From Thiothrix subterranea (GTDB lineage: Bacteria > Pseudomonadota > Gammaproteobacteria > Thiotrichales > Thiotrichaceae), in the NCBI RefSeq assembly GCF_016772315.1, contig NZ_CP053482.1:3157501-3221500 (forward strand): DNA of 64,000 nt, in the 5' to 3' direction. Below the pieces are notes generated by a model, which saw only the letters and a list, made by a program, of their open reading frames with translations, made no database searches and had not been told where the DNA came from. Below are positions 45,101 to 54,283 of the stretch, in pieces. Within the stretch, counting starts at the first letter, position 1, and each line of letters begins with the position of its first letter. Position numbers and translations under genes: made by a program.

Positions 45101-45853
45101 CGCAAGTTCTTTTACGAACCCGATACTGCACTGATTCAACACAATGGCAAAGTACACATGACGATTTCCTTGGGCAGCGGCTACCGCACGCACCCTTTGA
45201 ATACCAACACCGAAGACCGTTTCTACGTGTTGATGGAACCGAATGTGTACAACGAACCGCCAGCCGATTTCGTGACGCTGACTAACACCGATTTGGTGAA
45301 TGCTAAAACCGGTTTCACTGATCCGAACGATAATTTGCTCAACGGCACGCACAAAGGTTGGTATTACGACTTCACGCACAAAGGTGAAAAAGTACTCGCG
45401 CCTGCGGTTACATTCCTCAACAAAGTCGTCTTTACCACGTTTGTGCCGGTGGATGAAGCTGGGCAAGAACCGCCGGATGACCCATGCATCGTTCCCCCCA
45501 ACAGCGCCCGCGCTTATGTGCTGGATTTGTTCACCGGCAAAGCCGTTGCTGACCTTGACCGCGACAGCGCGACAGGCAACAGTGGCAAAGATGAATTTGT
45601 GGTGGCAGGTTTCAACGAAATCTTGGATGCCGCCAAAATCATCTTCCGTATGCCCAGTGCTGCGGATGGGGGTGATTGTGCCGCCGGTGATTGCCAACAA
45701 ACGGTGGAAATTCGAGTCGGTAAGCTAGAAATGCCGATCTTGGATGAAAGCAATCACGAACCCGGCACCGGTATCGGTGGCGTAACGGGCAGCGTTGATT
45801 TGACTGACATTTTACCGCGTATGTTCTGGTTGGATCACAATGTGACTGACTAG
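42158..45853 (+). CDS. pilY1: Pilus tip adhesin / biogenesis factor PilY1
   Basis: PilY1 sits at the pilus tip and promotes extension, surface sensing and adhesion. The 1231-residue protein has a signal peptide, then a VWA-like domain with the MIDAS motif DASGSMS (about 46-52). A Cys-rich insertion follows (about 205-290; CDWITTGGDGSGYCKDD) that may be disulfide-linked. The C-terminal PilY1 beta-propeller contains an EF-hand-like calcium loop (DMDRNGTLD) and AATNEGFLHSINTADGEEQW. ATG 42158 gives the best signal peptide. The stop shares CTAG with the end of prmC. Confidence 0.93.
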   Translation: MKKIRCSLRWLLLTAPLLFATVLMADETEIYFTDKSGEVAPNVLFVIDASGSMSQVVTGDADSRTRLQVLKSSFQEVMNTAPTNLNVGLMHYANHGLGEDYWWSSIKGANFPVSPIDAAVQPLIATHQSDDNLPNPATGTTVVREFLSSIVNSWEANGYTPIVDSLYEAARYFRGDTVEWGMDVPSIGWAAHPLTYDNAPTCTASHQADCVKSWGQCNTNIVPGSCSAISTNECCDWITTGGDGSGYCKDDNYTCSTVIEKCKHTVCDTVEGAPTYKSPIQYSCQANYLVLMSDGKPEYPYFPGLGDTDGTRYYPPSVKNLAMSDFNPMPAPDWTTYFTGLIAANNSQIKVAPPLQDYLGAAANNCGTTAAAPRGYNSGRCGPELTRWLADTDHSSTLEGKQKVETYTVAFALGDEPTGTAYLSDLATKEDGAFTADNAEELAGAFKAILSSISKASSSFSSPTYAIDTKNMLAHSDEVYIPMFDRSSTAVWSGNLKKFARTVDGKIVGGTLIRDDENRVTGGDPVVNDKGEFLDTADDLWGPPSGSDVTSGGAASQLPAPDSRNLYTDVSIDSDLTDAKNALSTSNTDNLTDGKLLGLPENPAEKVKYWLPDADGDGTSCLGYYTDCDGKKHIVLGNYETKVGCITISSVAITCPATDYLTDPERDTLINFARGEMDDPTSSDPAVTIPRKQMGDMLNSKPLVVDYGDGEQRIFAATNEGFLHSINTADGEEQWAFMPKNLLPNIKTFMENLPTKDHVYGIDGPLTLWNYDTNMDGELKATDGDKRVLFFGLRRGGKAYYALDITNPDSPLILWKKDNTLTVDDNAWNELGETWSKPSLAKMRIGSSTSSQVRNVLVFGAGYDASKDAETGRQPDQIGNDVMIVDALTGELHWSLQRDVYGGNAATNPVKHSVPGDIRVLDMDRNGTLDRLYFADTGGNLWRVDMDHDLRDSDPDMYNYDDAVLTKIAELGENGDHGTDTRKFFYEPDTALIQHNGKVHMTISLGSGYRTHPLNTNTEDRFYVLMEPNVYNEPPADFVTLTNTDLVNAKTGFTDPNDNLLNGTHKGWYYDFTHKGEKVLAPAVTFLNKVVFTTFVPVDEAGQEPPDDPCIVPPNSARAYVLDLFTGKAVADLDRDSATGNSGKDEFVVAGFNEILDAAKIIFRMPSAADGGDCAAGDCQQTVEIRVGKLEMPILDESNHEPGTGIGGVTGSVDLTDILPRMFWLDHNVTD

Positions 45854-46776
45854 GCCGCCAGCCATTGCCCTAAACTAACCCGATCGTTGCCTGCTAAATC
45901 CGGTAGGCAGCGTACTTGTTGGAAGCCCGCTATTTGCAGCAGTGTTGTAACCGCTGTTCCCTGATTGTAGCCGTGTTCTAGCAGCAACCAGCCGCCGTGT
46001 GTCAACCAATGCGGCGCGGTTTGCACAATGTGGCGAATGTCATCCAGCCCGTCTTGCCCCGCAGTGAGCGCGGTTAGCGGTTCAAAGCGCACATCGCCTT
46101 GTGTCAGGTGCGGGTCGTTGGTTTCGATATAGGGCGGGTTGGAAACAATGACAGCAAAGCGTTGTGGCGATAGATTGCTGAACCAGTCGGATTGGATAAA
46201 TTGCACGGTGTGAATGTGATTGCTGTGAGCGTTTTCTGTGGCAACGGCTAAGGCGGCGGCAGAAAAGTCGCAGGCGGTGATATTGAGGTCAGGGCGTTCG
46301 CTGGCGAGGCTTAAGGCGATTGCGCCAGTGCCAGTGCCTAGGTCTAAAGCGCTGACGCGCTGACCCCTCACCCCCAGCCCCTCTCCCTCAAGGGGCGAGG
46401 GGAGCAAAGAAAGAGTGGTTTCGACGAGCAGTTCGGTTTCGGGGCGGGGGATTAGGGTGTCGGGCGTAACTTTTAGGTTAAGCGTCCAGAATTCGCGTTG
46501 TCCTGTGAGGTGCGCAATGGGTACGCCGCGTATACGTTCCGTCAGCAATTGTTGAAATGCTGCTTCAGCTTCTGGCTCGATCCGTTTTTCAGGCCATGTC
46601 ATCAACCAAGTGCGCGATTTTTGCAGGCAATGTGCCAGCAAAATTTCCGCATCCGCCCGCGCCGATTCCGATGTGCTGGTTAATTGCTTCGCCGCTTCCC
46701 GTAAAATGTCCCGAATTCTTGCTCCCTGCCCCCCTTGCGGGGGAAGGGCTGGGGAAGGGGGGTTCTTCTCACTCAT
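45850..46776 (-). CDS. prmC: Release-factor glutamine methyltransferase PrmC with two in-frame repeat insertions
   Basis: PrmC methylates the Gln of the GGQ motif in release factors. The 308-residue protein has [12 protein letters not shown], the SAM motif [17 protein letters not shown] and the catalytic NPPY. Two segments look foreign: [15 protein letters not shown] at the N-terminus and [16 protein letters not shown] just before the SAM motif. Both are encoded by palindromic C/G-rich sequences of a type known from intergenic repeats. They enlarge the protein in surface positions without breaking the frame. It overlaps the prfA stop by 8 bases, the usual coupling. Confidence 0.93.
   Translation of the reverse strand: MSEKNPPSPALPPQGGQGARIRDILREAAKQLTSTSESARADAEILLAHCLQKSRTWLMTWPEKRIEPEAEAAFQQLLTERIRGVPIAHLTGQREFWTLNLKVTPDTLIPRPETELLVETTLSLLPSPLEGEGLGVRGQRVSALDLGTGTGAIALSLASERPDLNITACDFSAAALAVATENAHSNHIHTVQFIQSDWFSNLSPQRFAVIVSNPPYIETNDPHLTQGDVRFEPLTALTAGQDGLDDIRHIVQTAPHWLTHGGWLLLEHGYNQGTAVTTLLQIAGFQQVRCLPDLAGNDRVSLGQWLAA
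46362..46404. repeat. Palindromic repeat inserted in prmC, internal copy
   Basis: ACCCCTCACCCCCAGCCCCT followed by CTCCCTCAAGGGGCGAGGGG forms imperfect inverted C/G arms. Translated on the minus strand it gives the [12 protein letters not shown] peptide, which in many genomes marks a dispersed repeat read as protein. Confidence 0.75.
46724..46763. repeat. Palindromic repeat at the start of prmC
   Basis: CCCTGCCCCCCTTGCGGGGG followed by AAGGGCTGGGGAAGGGGG. It supplies residues 5-17 of PrmC. It is similar in style, but not identical, to the internal copy at 46362-46404. Confidence 0.7.
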
Positions 46777-47848
46777 CCGCCAACGCCGCTAACTGATCGG
46801 CTTGATACTCATTAATCAGCGGCTCAATCACCTGATCAACGTTACCCACTAAGATTTCATCCAACTTATACAACGTCAGGTTAATGCGGTGATCGGTGAC
46901 GCGCCCCTGCGGAAAGTTGTAAGTGCGGATGCGTTCGGAACGATCCCCAGACCCAACCAAGCTTTTGCGGGTTTCGGCTTGTTCAGCGGCTTGTTTTTGG
47001 CGTTCGCCTTCAAAAATGCGCGATTGCAACAGCCCCATCGCTTTGGCGCGGTTTTTGTGTTGCGAACGCTCTTCTTGGCATTCGACCACGATGCCGGTGG
47101 GAAGGTGGGTAATGCGGATAGCGGATTCGGTTTTATTGATGTGCTGCCCACCCGCCCCTGACGCGCGGTAGGTATCCACCTTCAAATCGGCCGGATTAAT
47201 GTCGGTGGCTTCGACTTCATCCAGCTCTGGCATGACTGCAACCGTGGCAGCCGAGGTGTGAATCCGCCCCTGCGATTCGGTGGCAGGCACACGCTGCACC
47301 CGGTGTGCGCCGGATTCAAATTTCAGCCGTGAATACGCGCCTTGCCCAATGACGCGCGAAATGATTTCTTTGAAACCGCCGTGTTCGCCTTCGTTTTGGC
47401 TAATGATTTCCACCTGCCAGCGGCGGCTTTCGGCGTAACGCGCGTACATGCGGAACAAGTCTCCGGCGAAAATCGCGGCTTCATCCCCGCCCGTGCCTGC
47501 ACGGATTTCGAGGAACACGTTGCTGTTATCGTGCGGGTCTTGCGGCAATAACAGTTTTTGCAGGTCGAGTTCGAGCGCGGCGCGACGGGCTTTGGCGGCT
47601 TCGATTTCTTCTTGTGCCATGTCGCGCATTTCGGGGTCGGCGAGCATTTCCTGTGCGGCTTCCATGTCGGCGGCGGTTTGTTGGTAGGCGTGAAAGCCTT
47701 GCGACACCGGTTCGAGCTGGCTGTATTCAATCGAGAGTTTGCGGAATTGTTGCTGATCGCCAATCACATCCGGTTCACCCAACAGGGCGGAAATTTCGGC
47801 GTAGCGTTCGCTTAAGGCTTCGAGTTTTTGCAGGATAGATGCTTTCAC
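46769..47848 (-). CDS. prfA: Peptide chain release factor 1
   Basis: RF1 releases the finished protein at UAA and UAG. The 359-residue protein has the GGQ motif in [20 protein letters not shown], the stop-codon-recognising PAT in [14 protein letters not shown], and the conserved [20 protein letters not shown]. It is the normal length. It lies 6 bases after hemA and is coupled to its own methylase gene prmC. Confidence 0.97.
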   Translation of the reverse strand: MKASILQKLEALSERYAEISALLGEPDVIGDQQQFRKLSIEYSQLEPVSQGFHAYQQTAADMEAAQEMLADPEMRDMAQEEIEAAKARRAALELDLQKLLLPQDPHDNSNVFLEIRAGTGGDEAAIFAGDLFRMYARYAESRRWQVEIISQNEGEHGGFKEIISRVIGQGAYSRLKFESGAHRVQRVPATESQGRIHTSAATVAVMPELDEVEATDINPADLKVDTYRASGAGGQHINKTESAIRITHLPTGIVVECQEERSQHKNRAKAMGLLQSRIFEGERQKQAAEQAETRKSLVGSGDRSERIRTYNFPQGRVTDHRINLTLYKLDEILVGNVDQVIEPLINEYQADQLAALADE

Positions 47849-47854
47849 AGAGGG

Positions 47855-49117
47855 TTAGCCGTTGTCGTCAGTAGAAAGGTTAAATAAGGTGCGGGCGTGT
47901 GCCAACAATTGGTGGTCGCCGTTGCGTGCCGCCGCGTGCATGGCTTGGGTCGCGTCGTGTGAGAGTTTATTCGTCAGCGTGTGTGCCAGAAATTGCAAAG
48001 CTTCGGCGGGGCTTTTGCCGTTTTGCAACAAGGCAGTGGCTTTGTCGAAGACTTCTTGGCGGATGCTCTCGGTGCGAGCGCGGTATGCCCGAATCGTGTT
48101 CATGTGGTCTTGCGCCCGCAGCCATGCCATGAAATTGCTGACTTCGGTGATGACCATGCCTTCGGCTTGTTCGGCGGCAGCGCGGCGTGATTGGAGATTT
48201 TCTTCGATAACCGAGTGCAAATCGTCCACGGTGTACAAATAGACGTCATCGAGTTGCGCGACTTCTTGTTCAATGTCACGCGGAACGGCGATGTCGACCA
48301 TGAACATGGGGCGGTGTTTGCGGATTTTTAGTGCCCGTTCCACCGCACCCTTGCCTAAAATGGGTACAGGTGAGGCAGTGGAGGAAATAATAATGTCCGC
48401 TTGGGGCAAATGATCGGCTAATTCGGGCAGGCCGATGCCTTTGCCACCGTATTCTGCGGCGAGTTTTTGCGCTTTGTCGATGCTGCGGTTGGCAACGATG
48501 ATTTTACCAATGTGATTGGTGGCAAGGTGTTTGCCGACGAGTTCGATGGTTTCGCCCGCCCCAATCAGCAGCGCGGTTTGGGTTTCGAGTTTGCTGAAAA
48601 TTTGCTTGGCAAGGCTGACGGCGGCGAATGCTACCGAGACGGGGTTGGCACCGATGCTGGTTTGGGTGCGCACTTTTTTGGCGGTGGAAAAAGCGTGCTG
48701 CATCAAACGGTTTAATTGATTGCCGGTGGTGGCTTGGTCGCTGGCGGCTTGCAGGGCGGTTTTGAGTTGCCCCAGAATTTGCGGTTCGCCCAAGACCAGC
48801 GAATCCAGCCCGCAGGCAACCCGCAAGGCGTGGCGCACCGCGTCGTCTTGCTGGTAGATATACAAATAGGGTTGCAATTGCGCGGCGGACATTTTGTGCC
48901 AGCCTGCCAGCCAGTCGATCAGCGCGGCGACGGACTGTTGCGGGTGCGCAGCGGCGTAGATTTCGGTGCGATTGCAGGTCGAGAGTATTAGGTTTTCAGG
49001 CACGACCTGATGCGCAGCGTGCAAGGCCAACGGCAAGCTGTCGAGTGAGAACGAAACCTTTTCCCGGATGGAGACTGGGGCGGTTTTATGATTGACTCCA
49101 ACGATCAGGATGGACAT
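47855..49117 (-). CDS. hemA: Glutamyl-tRNA reductase
   Basis: HemA makes glutamate-1-semialdehyde for haem synthesis. The 420-residue protein has the N-terminus ILIVGVNHKTAPVSIREKVS and the catalytic Cys in LILSTCNRTEIYA. The NADPH domain is around ALLIGAGETIELVGKHLA and ISSTASPVPILGKG. A C-terminal helical dimerisation domain completes it. It is divergent from the TPR gene at 49308; the 190 bases between them hold the promoters of both but no clear hexamers. Confidence 0.96.
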   Translation of the reverse strand: MSILIVGVNHKTAPVSIREKVSFSLDSLPLALHAAHQVVPENLILSTCNRTEIYAAAHPQQSVAALIDWLAGWHKMSAAQLQPYLYIYQQDDAVRHALRVACGLDSLVLGEPQILGQLKTALQAASDQATTGNQLNRLMQHAFSTAKKVRTQTSIGANPVSVAFAAVSLAKQIFSKLETQTALLIGAGETIELVGKHLATNHIGKIIVANRSIDKAQKLAAEYGGKGIGLPELADHLPQADIIISSTASPVPILGKGAVERALKIRKHRPMFMVDIAVPRDIEQEVAQLDDVYLYTVDDLHSVIEENLQSRRAAAEQAEGMVITEVSNFMAWLRAQDHMNTIRAYRARTESIRQEVFDKATALLQNGKSPAEALQFLAHTLTNKLSHDATQAMHAAARNGDHQLLAHARTLFNLSTDDNG

Positions 49118-49307
49118 TCAGTAGTTTACCAACAGATACATTTCAGCCTTTGCACTTTTCTAGGGCGAGGTAGTTAACTTTCAGAACCGCGAATTTTCTG
49201 ATACGTTATGGCTTATTACAAGGTAATTCGCTGAATATATCCTTAAAACTTCCGACAACATAATACGATCAGTCACAATCAGGTGTTGTGATAGACCGGA
49301 GAAATAC

Positions 49308-51026
49308 ATGCCCAGCAGCCGTTTACCGCGCCGTTTTGTGAGTTTAGGTCTCGCGCTCTTGATTGGTGGGTGTACGTTGGGGAACGCCCCGTTTGCCGAC
49401 CAGTCGATCGGTAATGTCGCTACCTTTAGTAGTCCTTTAAGCTATCAGGTTTACAATATTCTTGCGGGAGAAATGTTTGTAAAACAGGGCAATGTAGCAC
49501 AGGCAGCGTTGCATTACGTCGCTGCCGCTCAGCAGACTACCGACCCAGCCGTGGCGCAGCGAGCGGTGGAATTGGCGATGAGTGCCGAGGATACGCCGTT
49601 GGCAGGGCGTGCGCTGGAACGTTGGATGACGTTATCGCCGGATTCCACCGAAGCGGTTCAGTATCAAGCCTTGGCGAATTTACGTGCTGAAAAATACGCA
49701 GAAGCGGTCAAGGATTTGGTGAAAATTCGTGATGCTGCCGAAAAAGAAGCCGGGCATGGTTTTGCTTTCATCGTGTCTTTGCTGGCATTGGAGCCGGACT
49801 CGAATAAGTCTTACGAAACCTTCAAGCGCTATGTGGAGACTGTGGACAGTTCACCGCAGGCGCAACTCGCGTTAGCGTCGTTTGCCCTTAAGGTAGAGCA
49901 ATTTGAGGTGGCTTTGCAGGCGAGTCAGGCGGCAAAAAAGCAGGGTACTGCCGCCGAGAAGGTGCAGGCAGCGCGGTGGGTTGCTAAAGCGTTAGCAGGT
50001 TTGGGGAAATTACCCGACGCTATCCAAGAGCTGGAAGCCCTTGGCAAGGATAGTCAGGATACCGAATTTAAATTGGATTACGCTCGCCTACTGATTTTGG
50101 CGGACCGGCGAGTGGAAGCGCTACCGATTTACCAACAGCTTTACGCTACGCTTCCCAATAACGTGGATATTATTTATACCTTAAGCTTGTTATTTCTTGA
50201 GCAAAAGTCTTTCACCGCTGCTGAGCCGTTGATTACTAAATTGCTGACTGTGCCGGAGCGTGCGGCGGATGCCAGTTATTTCATGGGGCAAATTCATGAA
50301 GGTTTGCAACGCCCCAAACAAGCGCTTGAGGTTTATCAACAAGCGCTTGGCGGGCAATACAGCCGTCAAGCGACGTTACGTATTGCCGATTTACTGGTTG
50401 AAACCACGAGTTTGGCGCGTGCGCGTGACTGGCTGGGAGCGCAATTGAAGGCCACATCTGACAATGAGCGCAAAGTGTTGTTGTTACAGTTAGATGGGCA
50501 GCTTCTGCATGATCAGGAAAAATATGCGGAGGCTGTCGAGAGTTTTGGCAAGGCATTGGCGGTGAAAGCCGATGACCCGGATGTGCTGTATTCCCGCGCT
50601 TTGAGCACCGAAAAGCTCGGTGATTTCGGCAAAGCGGAAGCCGATTTACGCGCGGTACTGAAATTACAGCCTGACAATGCCACCGTATTGAATGCCTTGG
50701 GGTATATGCTGGCGGTGAATACGCAACGTTATGCAGAAGCCAGCGATTTGATCACCAAAGCGCTCACCGGTCGCCCGGATGATCCGGCGATTATGGATAG
50801 CATGGGGTGGGTATTATTCCTGTCGGGCAAACCGCAAGAAGCAGAAACTTGGTTACGCAAAGCCTATACTCTGTTACCAGACCCTGAAGTTGCCAGCCAT
50901 TTGATTGGAGTGCTGGCGGCGCGTGGCAATAAAACCGAAGCGCAAGGTATTCTCGATGCCATGCTCAGCAAGTTTCCAGACGATAGCTTGCTGCTTAACG
51001 CCAAGGCAAAGCTGGTTAGTTTGTAA
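49308..51026 (+). CDS. Tetratricopeptide-repeat lipoprotein
   Basis: The 572-residue protein has a lipoprotein signal (LALLIGGC, Cys22) followed by about ten TPR-like units. Clear ones are AGEMFVKQGNVAQAALHYVA, DPDVLYSRALSTEKLGDFGK, DNATVLNALGYMLAVN and DPAIMDSMGWVLFLSGKPQE. Such proteins are typical neighbours of lolB in gammaproteobacteria and are thought to act as periplasmic scaffolds. The partner is unknown. It starts the transcription unit that leads into lolB and ispE. Confidence 0.87.
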   Translation: MPSSRLPRRFVSLGLALLIGGCTLGNAPFADQSIGNVATFSSPLSYQVYNILAGEMFVKQGNVAQAALHYVAAAQQTTDPAVAQRAVELAMSAEDTPLAGRALERWMTLSPDSTEAVQYQALANLRAEKYAEAVKDLVKIRDAAEKEAGHGFAFIVSLLALEPDSNKSYETFKRYVETVDSSPQAQLALASFALKVEQFEVALQASQAAKKQGTAAEKVQAARWVAKALAGLGKLPDAIQELEALGKDSQDTEFKLDYARLLILADRRVEALPIYQQLYATLPNNVDIIYTLSLLFLEQKSFTAAEPLITKLLTVPERAADASYFMGQIHEGLQRPKQALEVYQQALGGQYSRQATLRIADLLVETTSLARARDWLGAQLKATSDNERKVLLLQLDGQLLHDQEKYAEAVESFGKALAVKADDPDVLYSRALSTEKLGDFGKAEADLRAVLKLQPDNATVLNALGYMLAVNTQRYAEASDLITKALTGRPDDPAIMDSMGWVLFLSGKPQEAETWLRKAYTLLPDPEVASHLIGVLAARGNKTEAQGILDAMLSKFPDDSLLLNAKAKLVSL

Positions 51027-51054
51027 GCTTCTCATTACTTAAGGATAACGACTC

Positions 51055-51693
51055 ATGAAACAATGGATGCTGGTTGCGGCGTGTTGCGCCCTGACGCTGG
51101 GCGGGTGTGCAACGCAAACCAAAAGCCCCACCGCAGGCGCTGAAGTTCCGAATAAGCCTGCGGATGCGCAAAGTGCTTGGCAGCAACGTCAGGCTGAATT
51201 TGCCCGCATGAGTAGCTGGCGTTTACAAGGCAAAGTGGGCGTGCAGTTTCAGGAGCAAAGCGCTTCGTTCAATATTTCATGGCTTCAGACCGGCAATGAT
51301 CAGTATGAGATGAACATTAAAAATCCGCTGACCGGTTCAATTGTCGCTTATCTCAAGGGCGAGCGTTCCGAAGTGGTGATGCAAGCCAATGGCAAGACTT
51401 ATAAAGACTCGAATGCCGAACGTTTGTTGCAAGCGCAACTGGGGGTGTCTTTACCGCTGGATGGCATGAAATATTGGGTGCGCGGTATTCCTGCCCCCGA
51501 TTCCCCCGTGCAGCAAGTCAAACTGGATGCGCAAGGCCGCCCCGAACTGCTGCAACAATCCGGCTGGCAGGTGGAATACAGCGGCTGGAAAGGCACGGAT
51601 TGGAAAGCGTTACCGGAAAGAATCAACCTGAGTCGCACCCCGGATAACACCAAGGTGAAAGTGATTGCGAAAGATTGGCAGACACGTTATTGA
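51055..51693 (+). CDS. lolB: Outer-membrane lipoprotein receptor LolB
   Basis: LolB accepts lipoproteins from LolA and inserts them into the outer membrane. The 212-residue protein has a lipobox LGGC and the LolB core (MSSWRLQGKVGVQFQEQSAS, FNISWLQTGNDQYEMNIKNP). The C-terminal part contains WQVEYSGW and LPERINLSR. The order TPR-lolB-ispE-tRNA-Gln-prs is that of many gammaproteobacteria. Confidence 0.92.
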   Translation: MKQWMLVAACCALTLGGCATQTKSPTAGAEVPNKPADAQSAWQQRQAEFARMSSWRLQGKVGVQFQEQSASFNISWLQTGNDQYEMNIKNPLTGSIVAYLKGERSEVVMQANGKTYKDSNAERLLQAQLGVSLPLDGMKYWVRGIPAPDSPVQQVKLDAQGRPELLQQSGWQVEYSGWKGTDWKALPERINLSRTPDNTKVKVIAKDWQTRY

Positions 51694-51698
51694 TTCCC

Positions 51699-52556
51699 AT
51701 GCAAACGTTAATATTGCCTGCACCCGCTAAGCTCAATCTGTTTCTGCACATTACCGGCAGACGCGCGGATGGCTACCATTTGCTGCAAACCCTGTTTGTG
51801 TTTCTCGATTTTGGCGATGAAATTACCTTGAGCGTGCGCGATGACGGGGTGATTCAGCGCTCCGTCGGTGCGGTGGGCGTGCCGGAAGCGGCTGATCTGA
51901 CGGTGCGGGCAGCGCGGTTGTTGCAGCAGGTGACGGGCTGTTCTTTGGGGGCGGATATTCAGGTGTTGAAGCGCATTCCCATGGGCGGTGGTTTAGGTGG
52001 TGGTAGCTCCGATGCAGCAACGGTGTTGCTGGGGCTGAACTACCTATGGCGTTGCGGCTTGAGTACGGATGAATTGGCTGTTTTGGGTTTGCGTTTAGGG
52101 GCGGATGTGCCGGTTTTTGTGCGTGGTCATGCAGCATGGGCGGAAGGCGTCGGGGAGCAGTTAACCCCCGTGAGCTTGCCTGACGCTTGGTATGTGGTGA
52201 TTCATCCCGGTGTGCATGTGCCTACTGCCGAACTTTTTTCTGATTCGGGCTTGACACGTGACTGTCCTCCCATTACATTAGCGACCTTCCACGCGGGGCT
52301 AGGCAGAAATGTCTTTCAACCGGTGGTAGAAAAGCGTTATCCCGAAGTTGCCACGGCCTTACGTTGGTTATCTCGGTATTCAAACGCGGTGTTGACAGGT
52401 TCAGGCAGTTGCCTGTTCGCCTCGGTCGAAAGTAAGCAAGACGGTGAAATAATCCTGCAAAACTTACCTGATCAGTGGTTCGGTTTTGTCGCAAGCAGTG
52501 TGAATACTTCACCGTTGCAACAGAAATTGTTAACATTGCCAGCGCTTCACAACTAG
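51699..52556 (+). CDS. ispE: 4-diphosphocytidyl-2-C-methyl-D-erythritol kinase
   Basis: IspE is a kinase of the MEP isoprenoid pathway. The 285-residue GHMP-kinase protein starts [20 protein letters not shown] and has the ATP loop [20 protein letters not shown] and the C-terminal [14 protein letters not shown] 51699 is 5 bases after the lolB stop; a TTG start at 51675 overlapping lolB is less likely. Confidence 0.95.
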   Translation: MQTLILPAPAKLNLFLHITGRRADGYHLLQTLFVFLDFGDEITLSVRDDGVIQRSVGAVGVPEAADLTVRAARLLQQVTGCSLGADIQVLKRIPMGGGLGGGSSDAATVLLGLNYLWRCGLSTDELAVLGLRLGADVPVFVRGHAAWAEGVGEQLTPVSLPDAWYVVIHPGVHVPTAELFSDSGLTRDCPPITLATFHAGLGRNVFQPVVEKRYPEVATALRWLSRYSNAVLTGSGSCLFASVESKQDGEIILQNLPDQWFGFVASSVNTSPLQQKLLTLPALHN

Positions 52557-52563
52557 TTTCAGA

Positions 52564-52638
52564 AGGGCCGTCGCCAAGCGGTAAGGCACTGGATTTTGAT
52601 TCCAGCATTCCCAGGTTCGAATCCTGGCGGCCCTGCCA
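52564..52638 (+). tRNA. tRNA-Gln (anticodon TTG)
   Basis: A 75-base cloverleaf with acceptor stem AGGGCCG/CGGCCCT, anticodon loop ATTTTGAT with TTG, T-arm loop GGTTCGAATCC and an encoded CCA. The position between ispE and prs is the classical one. It lies 7 bases after the ispE stop, so it is probably cut from a common transcript. Confidence 0.97.
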
Positions 52639-52669
52639 TTTTTTCCTCCCCACTCAATGCGGATATGTC

Positions 52670-53626
52670 ATGTCTGACGATAGAATGATGGTGTTTACAG
52701 GCAACGCTAACCCTGAACTCACTGAAAAAATCGTCGATCACCTCGGAATTTCCCCCGGTAAAATCAAAGCAGAACGCTTCAGCGATGGCGAAGTGCATGT
52801 GGAGATTTTGGAAAACGTGCGTGGTCGTGATGTCTTCATCGTGCAATCTACCTGCGCACCGACCAACGATAACCTGATGGAACTGCTGATCATCGCCGAT
52901 GCGTTGTATCGTGCGTCCGCAGGGCGAATCACCGCTGTTATTCCGTATTACGGTTATGCGCGGCAAGACCGCCGGGTACGTTCACGGCGTGTGCCGATTT
53001 CTGCCAAGCTCGTCGCCGATATGATTGCCACAGGGCATGTTGATCGCGTTCTAACCATTGATTTGCACTCCGACCAAGTTCAAGGCTTTTTCGACTTACC
53101 CGTGGACAATGTGTATGCATCCGGTGTGTTGATTAAAGACGTATTGGCCTGTGAGCTGGATAACATTATGGTGGTGTCACCGGACGTTGGCGGTGTAGTA
53201 CGTGCTCGTGCTTTAGCCAAAGGTCTTGGTGAAGTCGAATTGGCGATTATCGACAAGCGCCGCCCTGAACCCAATAAATCCGAGATTATGAATATCATCG
53301 GGAATGTGGAAGGGCGCAATTGCATTTTGATCGACGATTTGATCGACACTGGCGGTACGCTATGCAATGCCGCGACTGCATTAAAGCAGCACGGCGCATT
53401 AAGCGTCCGCGCGTATGCCACGCACGCCGTCTTTTCGGGTAAAGCGGTCAGCAATATCGAACATTCTCAGCTTGATGAGGTGGTTATCACCGATACCATT
53501 CCATTAAGCGACGCTGCGAAAAAATGTGCTAAGATTCGCCAGCTTTCGGTAGCAGGGGTGTTAGCGAAAACCATTTTACGCATCAATCAGGATGAGTCAG
53601 TCAGCTCACTGTTTGAAGGTTTATAA
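52670..53626 (+). CDS. prs: Ribose-phosphate pyrophosphokinase
   Basis: Prs makes PRPP for nucleotide, histidine and tryptophan synthesis. The 318-residue protein has [20 protein letters not shown], the ATP-binding [31 protein letters not shown] and the PRPP loop [12 protein letters not shown] 52670 is chosen; a longer frame runs through the tRNA and cannot be real. Confidence 0.97.
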   Translation: MSDDRMMVFTGNANPELTEKIVDHLGISPGKIKAERFSDGEVHVEILENVRGRDVFIVQSTCAPTNDNLMELLIIADALYRASAGRITAVIPYYGYARQDRRVRSRRVPISAKLVADMIATGHVDRVLTIDLHSDQVQGFFDLPVDNVYASGVLIKDVLACELDNIMVVSPDVGGVVRARALAKGLGEVELAIIDKRRPEPNKSEIMNIIGNVEGRNCILIDDLIDTGGTLCNAATALKQHGALSVRAYATHAVFSGKAVSNIEHSQLDEVVITDTIPLSDAAKKCAKIRQLSVAGVLAKTILRINQDESVSSLFEGL

Positions 53627-53633
53627 GTTTAGT

Positions 53634-53652
53634 CCCCGTTCGCGGGTTTTTT
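53634..53652 (+). terminator. Short terminator or attenuator between prs and rplY
   Basis: CCCG, loop TTCG and CGGG followed by six T, 9 bases after prs. The stem is only 4-5 bp, so some read-through into rplY is likely. Confidence 0.65.
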
Positions 53653-53699
53653 AGTTGCCGTCCGGTCGCGTTCGGTAACGATTTTGTTGGAGAGATAAC

Positions 53700-54272
53700 A
53701 TGTCAAAACAATACGTTCTGCAAGCGCAGGTACGTGAATTGCAGGGTAAGGGTGCGAGCCGCCGCCTGCGTAACACCGGTTTAGTGCCTGCCGTTATTTA
53801 CGGTGCAGGCGGTGAAGCACAATCCATTTCTTTGCGTCACAATGAAATGATCCGTAATTTGCAGGAAGAAGGTTTCTACTCGCAAATCATCACGGTTGAT
53901 TTCGGTGATCGTAAAGAGCAAGTGATTTTGCGTGATCTGCAACGTCACCCGGCTAAGCCAATCATTATGCACGCTGACTTACAGCGCATCCGTGATGATG
54001 AAGAAATCAACGTCCACGTGGCGCTGCACTTCCTCAATGACGACGTGTCAAAAGGTGTGAAAGAGCAAGGTGGTACGGTTAGCCACATGATTTCTGAAGT
54101 AGAAGTGTCTTGCTTGCCGAAGAACTTGCCTGAATTTATCGAAGTTGACATGATCAACGTCGAAAAAGGCCAGATTCTGCACCTGTCTGATCTGAAATTG
54201 CCAGAAGGCGTAAGCCTGCCCGCATTGGCACTGGGCGAAGACCACGATAACGCCATCGCGGCGATTCACTAA
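53700..54272 (+). CDS. rplY: Ribosomal protein bL25 (CTC form)
   Basis: It binds 5S rRNA in the large subunit. The 190-residue long form has the L25 domain (LQAQVRELQGKGASRRLRNT, GLVPAVIYGAGGEAQSISLR) plus a C-terminal beta domain (LKLPEGVSLPALALGEDHDN), as in CTC proteins. GGAG lies 7 bases before the ATG. The gene order prs-rplY-pth-ychF is conserved. Confidence 0.96.
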   Translation: MSKQYVLQAQVRELQGKGASRRLRNTGLVPAVIYGAGGEAQSISLRHNEMIRNLQEEGFYSQIITVDFGDRKEQVILRDLQRHPAKPIIMHADLQRIRDDEEINVHVALHFLNDDVSKGVKEQGGTVSHMISEVEVSCLPKNLPEFIEVDMINVEKGQILHLSDLKLPEGVSLPALALGEDHDNAIAAIH

Positions 54273-54283
54273 GGTTTATACCG

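Noticed and set aside
44840-45700. 286-codon frame antisense to pilY1
   Set aside because: It is a shadow of the PilY1 frame, with no start signal and no family resemblance.
52273-52653. Open frames running through tRNA-Gln on both strands
   Set aside because: They translate the tRNA and its flanks; the cloverleaf and the flanking genes explain the region.
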